Origin: Planctomycetota bacterium
Lineage (GTDB): Bacteria; Planctomycetota; PLA2
Direction: 5' to 3'
NCBI GenBank assembly: GCA_023150495.1
Contig: JAKLKT010000077.1
Span: 1-9,613 of the forward strand
Length of the DNA: 9,613 bases
Shown: positions 7,260 through 9,613 of the stretch, one piece after another
Numbering within the stretch: the first letter of the stretch is position 1
Layout: the number at the start of each line of letters is the position of its first letter
Notes under the pieces: generated by a model
What the model saw: the letters and a program-made list of their open reading frames with translations, nothing else
The model's database searches: none
Told to the model about the DNA's origin: nothing
Made by a program: the position numbers and the translations under genes

Positions 7260-7264
7260 CTCCT
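7260..7264 (-). promoter_or_regulatory. Shine-Dalgarno deciding the methyltransferase start
   Basis: AGGAG on the minus strand, 5 nt before ATG 7254. It excludes the in-frame upstream ATG at 7299, whose codons would lie in the intergenic palindrome. Confidence 0.75.
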
Positions 7265-7278
7265 GCCCGGGGCCACGA

Positions 7279-7335
7279 AATGCGGCACGAATGCCGCACC
7301 CGACCACCGCAACCCCGCTCCCCATAACGACTTAC
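7279..7335 (-). repeat. Bipartite palindromic intergenic element, copy B
   Basis: It holds TGCGGCACGAATGCCGCA (7281-7298), two 7-bp arms around CGAA, then 27 bp, then AACGACTTAC (7326-7335). On the minus strand GTAAGTCGTT begins 3 nt after the stop of the 346-aa gene, and the hairpin (TGCGGCA, TTCG loop, TGCCGCA, TTT) follows. The methyltransferase start lies 26 nt beyond. The arm sequence, outer CGAAA and ACC flanks and 27-bp spacing equal copy A, whereas the gap does not. As a sigma-54-like site (GG-N10-GC) it would start RNA near 7270, just ahead of the Shine-Dalgarno of the methyltransferase; as a terminator it would end the upstream gene. Both remain inference. Confidence 0.7.
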
Positions 7336-7338
7336 GCC

Positions 7339-8379
7339 TTAACAATCCGGAAAAGATGGAAGAGACAGCTCGGAGAGGACGCGGGCGAACCAGAAGCGGT
7401 CGGTCCAAGGCGCGGGCTTGCTGAGGAGCATGACGTTCAGGCCGTCGCGCCGCCACACCGCCTCGTGCGGACCGTACCGCGCGTCGCCGTACGCCCAGTG
7501 CACCTCCCCGGCCGCCTCGACCGTGCACGGCTGGCCCTCGGGCACCGGCGGGAAACGCACGCCGCCCGCGCCGCGTTCGGGCGACACGAGGATGCGTATC
7601 GTCCGGCCGGGGTCCGCGGCATCGACATGGAGGTACTCGATCTCCAGGGGGTCCGGGCCGCCGCCGAAGACCTGGACGGTGTCGAGGCGGAACCCGAGCC
7701 GCGCGGGCGGCGCGACGTGCGCGCCGGGGAGCCCCGGCGGCGGCCGCTCATGGATGCGCACGCGCGTGTTCGGCGGCCCGCGGCGGTGGTGCCAGAAGCC
7801 GACCGGCACGGAAGGCGTGCGGTCGGCGTGGCGGCTCCGGTACGCGAGCCGGCCGAAGGGCGTCGCGAGGATCCGCGCCCGCGCCTCCGCCGACACCGGC
7901 CGGAGCGCCTCGCACAGCTCGACGAGCAGCTCCGGCGCGCACTCGCCTTCGCGCACCGCGATGTCGATCGTCGTCCGGTCGAGCGTCACCGTCGCCGCGT
8001 GCGCGCCGCGGAAGTCCCGGCCGAACCAGGCGATGTGCCCGCCCACGACGAACGGCGCGACGTCTCCCGTGAGCGAGGGATGATCCCACGCGGGCGGCGC
8101 CCAGTCGTAGAGCACCTGCCTCATCCGCAGCTTCGCCGCGCCCGCGGAGAGGTCGCACCGGTGCTGGGCGCGGTTGCCGAGGGTCCAGCCGAGCTTCAGC
8201 TCGTTGCCGGGAGGCGCCTCGGGCCGGAACGCCAGCGACTCGACCCGCACGCCTTCCGGCAGCGGGTCGGGCCGGAAGAGGACGAAGTTCGCCGCCGCCT
8301 GCGCATCCTCCCAGCCGACATCGTCCGCCGAAGGCGGCATCGCGTCGGGCGTCCACAGGCCATGCGTGGTCGCGTCCAT
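7339..8379 (-). CDS. Unrecognised 346-aa protein with two similar halves
   Basis: I do not recognise the family with confidence. The protein lacks a signal peptide and membrane segment, so it is probably cytoplasmic. Two modules appear related: residues about 42-162 and 227-341. Each ends with a Gly-x-(I/V)-x-W turn, two strands with charged ends, and a closing helix (GGHIAWFG...LLVELCEALRPV at 113-162; AGEVHWAYGD...FARVLSELSLP at 290-341). A basic linker at 177-213 contains FWHHRRGPP. The opening PLPEGVRVESLAF (39-51) recalls the LPEG segment of DUF4367/RseB-like sheets, a weak resemblance. The ATG at 8379 follows GGGAG by 6 nt, and a TATACT box lies 24 nt upstream. Codon use matches the neighbours. 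It is separated from the methyltransferase by the palindromic element. The gene is real; its function is unknown. Confidence 0.8.
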   Translation of the reverse strand: MDATTHGLWTPDAMPPSADDVGWEDAQAAANFVLFRPDPLPEGVRVESLAFRPEAPPGNELKLGWTLGNRAQHRCDLSAGAAKLRMRQVLYDWAPPAWDHPSLTGDVAPFVVGGHIAWFGRDFRGAHAATVTLDRTTIDIAVREGECAPELLVELCEALRPVSAEARARILATPFGRLAYRSRHADRTPSVPVGFWHHRRGPPNTRVRIHERPPPGLPGAHVAPPARLGFRLDTVQVFGGGPDPLEIEYLHVDAADPGRTIRILVSPERGAGGVRFPPVPEGQPCTVEAAGEVHWAYGDARYGPHEAVWRRDGLNVMLLSKPAPWTDRFWFARVLSELSLPSFPDC

Positions 8380-8403
8380 GGGAGGCTCCCGGACCCTTGG
8401 CCC

Positions 8404-8409
8404 AGTATA
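8404..8409 (-). promoter_or_regulatory. Probable -10 box of the 346-aa gene
   Basis: TATACT on the minus strand lies 24 nt before ATG 8379, giving a leader of about 17 nt with a GGGAG site (8390-8386). The same hexamer precedes pgi. Two copies of CCGTCCGCGG (8414-8423 and 8439-8448, plus strand) lie immediately upstream and could be operator sites. Confidence 0.5.
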
Positions 8410-8413
8410 GGAG

Positions 8414-8448
8414 CCGTCCGCGGGCGCGCCGGCAAATCCCGTCCGCGG
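8414..8448 (+). repeat. Direct repeat of CCGTCCGCGG upstream of a promoter
   Basis: Two identical 10-mers at 8414-8423 and 8439-8448, 25 bp start to start. Each contains the CCGCGG palindrome. Relative to the minus-strand -10 box one copy sits in the spacer and the other near or beyond the -35 zone. In a GC-rich window such a repeat may be chance. Confidence 0.4.
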
Positions 8449-8454
8449 ATCCGG

Positions 8455-8469
8455 GGGGGCTCCGGGGGC
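8455..8469 (+). repeat. G-rich 15-mer repeat, copy 3
   Basis: An exact copy of GGGGGCTCCGGGGGC, ending one base before the stop of the AsmA-like gene (TAG 8472-8470). That gene is on the minus strand, so here the repeat is inverted relative to the gene it follows (GCCCCCGGAGCCCCC in gene sense). Confidence 0.7.
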
Positions 8470-9321
8470 CTACTTGTCCTCGTCGTCGCCGCCGAAGATC
8501 CCGCCGATCCCCTTGATCGCGTCCTTCGCCGCGCCTCCGACGGCCTTCCCCGCGCCGCCGAGCACCTCCACCGCCTTGTCCCCGACCTTCGCCGTCACGT
8601 TGCCCACGACCTTGATGCCGACCTTGCCGAGCCCCTTGAGCCCGGCGCCGAGGCCGTTGACCATCACCTCGGGCAGCACCCGCGCGCCCTGCTCCACGAT
8701 CGCGGTGAGCACGGCCTTCACGATCGTGCCCATGAGCTGCGACATGATGACGCCGGACTCCGAGCCGCTGCCGATGTTCTCGAGCACGATCTCGTCGATG
8801 TGGAGGTCGACGCTCGAGAGCTTCTCGCCCGCGACCGCGACGTCGGCGCGGACGTCGATGTTCCGGACGACGATCCGCTCGACGAGGAACTTCTTCCCCG
8901 GTTCCTCCCCCTTGACCCCCTCTTCCTCCCCCTTCTTCATGTTGGCGAGGATGACCTCGTAGTTCGCGCCCTCCTTGCTCTTCTCGAGGTGCGCCTTGAG
9001 GCCGTCGAGCTCGATCGACTTCACGACGACGGTGTCGGTCATGACCGAGCCGACGTCCATCGCCGCCGCGCCGGACGAGAGCCGCATGAAGTAGGGCGTC
9101 TCGAAGCCCGTCGGGTTGGAGACCTGGAGCCCCTCGATCCGCCCCTCGCCGCGGACGGGACTCAGGCTGATGCTGTCGAGCGACGTCGGGACGCCCATGG
9201 CCGCGGTGCCGCCGACCTCGACCGCCCGCTTGGCGATGTGGTCGAGGAAGATCCAGGCCCCCGCGATGAGGAGGACGGGGATCAGGAGCACGACGAGGAG
9301 AACCTTCTTCTTGCGGCTCAT
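8470..9321 (-). CDS. Membrane-anchored AsmA-like protein with glycine-rich tail
   Basis: The protein has 283 residues. Residues 3-6 are basic (RKKK) and 7-27 form one membrane helix, leaving the rest outside the cytoplasm. Residues 28-110 match the start of AsmA-type repeats: a helix (DHIAKRAVEVGGTAAMG), then alternating strands with SLDSISLSPVRGEGRIEGLQVSNPTGF and DTVVVKSIELDGLKAHLE. Residues 128-144 are a charged linker (EEEGVKGEEPGKK) and 147-183 more strands. From 222 to 278 the chain is rich in Gly, Ala, Lys and Val with GxxxG spacing, then ends in DDEDK. Large AsmA proteins form lipid-carrying grooves or act in outer-membrane assembly; this one is far shorter and may be only a minimal groove or an anchor. 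The ATG at 9321 has TATCCT 7 nt upstream and no Shine-Dalgarno. Family placement is moderate; role unknown. Confidence 0.78.
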   Translation of the reverse strand: MSRKKKVLLVVLLIPVLLIAGAWIFLDHIAKRAVEVGGTAAMGVPTSLDSISLSPVRGEGRIEGLQVSNPTGFETPYFMRLSSGAAAMDVGSVMTDTVVVKSIELDGLKAHLEKSKEGANYEVILANMKKGEEEGVKGEEPGKKFLVERIVVRNIDVRADVAVAGEKLSSVDLHIDEIVLENIGSGSESGVIMSQLMGTIVKAVLTAIVEQGARVLPEVMVNGLGAGLKGLGKVGIKVVGNVTAKVGDKAVEVLGGAGKAVGGAAKDAIKGIGGIFGGDDEDK

Positions 9322-9328
9322 GGGCCAC

Positions 9329-9334
9329 AGGATA
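9329..9334 (-). promoter_or_regulatory. Probable -10 box of the AsmA-like gene
   Basis: TATCCT on the minus strand lies 7 nt before ATG 9321 with no Shine-Dalgarno between. This suggests a leaderless mRNA, as for pgi. No good -35 hexamer is visible. It shares a 74-bp gap with the divergent promoter at 9353-9382. Confidence 0.45.
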
Positions 9335-9352
9335 GGCCCCCGCCCCCGAAGC

Positions 9353-9382
9353 GTGAAATCTGGGGCCTCCCGGGGCTACAAT
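9353..9382 (+). promoter_or_regulatory. Promoter of the Lys/Ala-rich gene
   Basis: GTGAAA (4 of 6 to TTGACA, 9353-9358), an 18-bp spacer and TACAAT (5 of 6 to TATAAT, 9377-9382) form the most complete promoter in the window. Thirteen bases separate TACAAT from ATG 9396, so the leader would be only about 6 nt. CGGGG (9371-9375) and CCCCG (9383-9387) flank the -10 box as an inverted repeat. Confidence 0.55.
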
Positions 9383-9395
9383 CCCCGCCAACGGA

Positions 9396-9613
9396 ATGCC
9401 GCGGAAAAAGACCAGTCCCGCGAGCTCGAGGAAGGCCGCGGCGAAGAAGGGCCCCCCTCCGAAGGCGAAGGCCAAGGAGCCCGAGGCGAAGAAGGCCGCG
9501 CCGAAGCCCTTGAAACCGGCACCGAAGGCCGCGAAGGCGCCCGCTCCTGCCCCGGCGCCCGCCGTGGCCGGCAAGGCCGCCGCGAAGGCGCCCGGAAAGC
9601 CGGGCGCGCCGGC
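9396..9613 (+). CDS. Lys/Ala/Pro-rich basic protein, C-terminus cut by window edge
   Basis: The first 72 codons are open to the right edge. The sequence opens MPRKKTSPASSRKAAAKKGPPPKAK and continues with Lys, Ala and Pro in AAPKP, KPAPKAAKAP and GKAAAKAPGKPG blocks. It has no hydrophobic stretch, so no signal peptide or membrane helix in the visible part. Low-complexity tails like this occur on bacterial histone-H1-like proteins and as N-terminal extensions on other basic proteins such as DksA-type or ribosome-associated factors; which one cannot be told without the rest. The start is supported by TACAAT 13 nt upstream and GGA just before the ATG. Codons follow the GC-rich pattern of the neighbours, with AAG strongly favoured for Lys, which supports real coding despite the simple composition. 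It is divergent from the AsmA-like gene. Confidence 0.65.
   Translation, partial: MPRKKTSPASSRKAAAKKGPPPKAKAKEPEAKKAAPKPLKPAPKAAKAPAPAPAPAVAGKAAAKAPGKPGAP

Noticed and set aside
7255..7299. Upstream ATG at 7299 as an N-terminal extension of the methyltransferase
   Set aside because: The extra 15 codons would be made of the palindromic intergenic element, and AGGAG sits properly before ATG 7254.
6580..9513. Very long plus-strand open frame (977 codons) across four minus-strand genes
   Set aside because: Its translation is Arg/His/Asp-rich low-complexity sequence without domains, and it lies antisense to genes with clear protein signatures. Such frames are a normal side effect of high third-position GC.
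1..9613. CRISPR array, tRNA or rRNA genes, insertion sequences, phage or defence genes
   Set aside because: I found no regularly spaced repeats, cloverleaf-like segments, transposase motifs or terminal inverted repeats; all gene-sized space is taken by the listed genes.

Overview
This is a GC-rich bacterial chromosomal window of ordinary metabolic genes with short intergenic gaps. The protein families suggest a respiring, envelope-bearing and probably Gram-negative bacterium: a B-type (five-helix, single cytochrome b) succinate:quinone oxidoreductase, a secreted HEAT-repeat protein and an AsmA-like membrane-anchored protein. GTG starts are frequent. The mix would fit Planctomycetota, Acidobacteriota or a similar lineage, but no marker gene here fixes the phylum. 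I see no rRNA, tRNA, CRISPR array, transposase, phage gene or integrase.

Layout. Positions 1-728 (minus) hold the N-terminal part of an exported HEAT-repeat protein that runs off the left edge. It is transcribed divergently from a RimJ/RimL-type GNAT acetyltransferase at 753-1265 (plus). Positions 1325-4738 (plus) carry a complete sdhCAB operon: cytochrome b, then flavoprotein with a 4-bp ATGA overlap, then iron-sulfur protein behind a strong Shine-Dalgarno. Positions 4842-6455 (minus) encode glucose-6-phosphate isomerase, convergent with sdhB. Three further minus-strand genes follow: a class I SAM methyltransferase (6526-7254), an unrecognised 346-aa protein with two similar halves (7339-8379), and a 283-aa AsmA-like protein (8470-9321). 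A Lys/Ala/Pro-rich protein starts at 9396 (plus) and runs off the right edge.

The genes form no single pathway. SdhCAB serves the TCA cycle and respiratory chain, and Pgi serves glycolysis/gluconeogenesis. The others are neighbours without an evident functional link.

The most interesting material is intergenic. (i) An approximately 60-bp bipartite element occurs twice, with an 18-bp TGCGGCA/TGCCGCA palindrome and a conserved AACGACTTAC box exactly 27 bp away in both copies. (ii) A G-rich 15-mer (GGGGGCTCCGGGGGC) occurs three times, each within 13 nt of a stop codon. (iii) Several leading genes have a TAnnnT-like -10 box only 6-8 nt before the start codon and no Shine-Dalgarno, which suggests leaderless transcripts; genes inside an operon or further from a promoter do have a Shine-Dalgarno. 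I found no convincing new multi-gene system.
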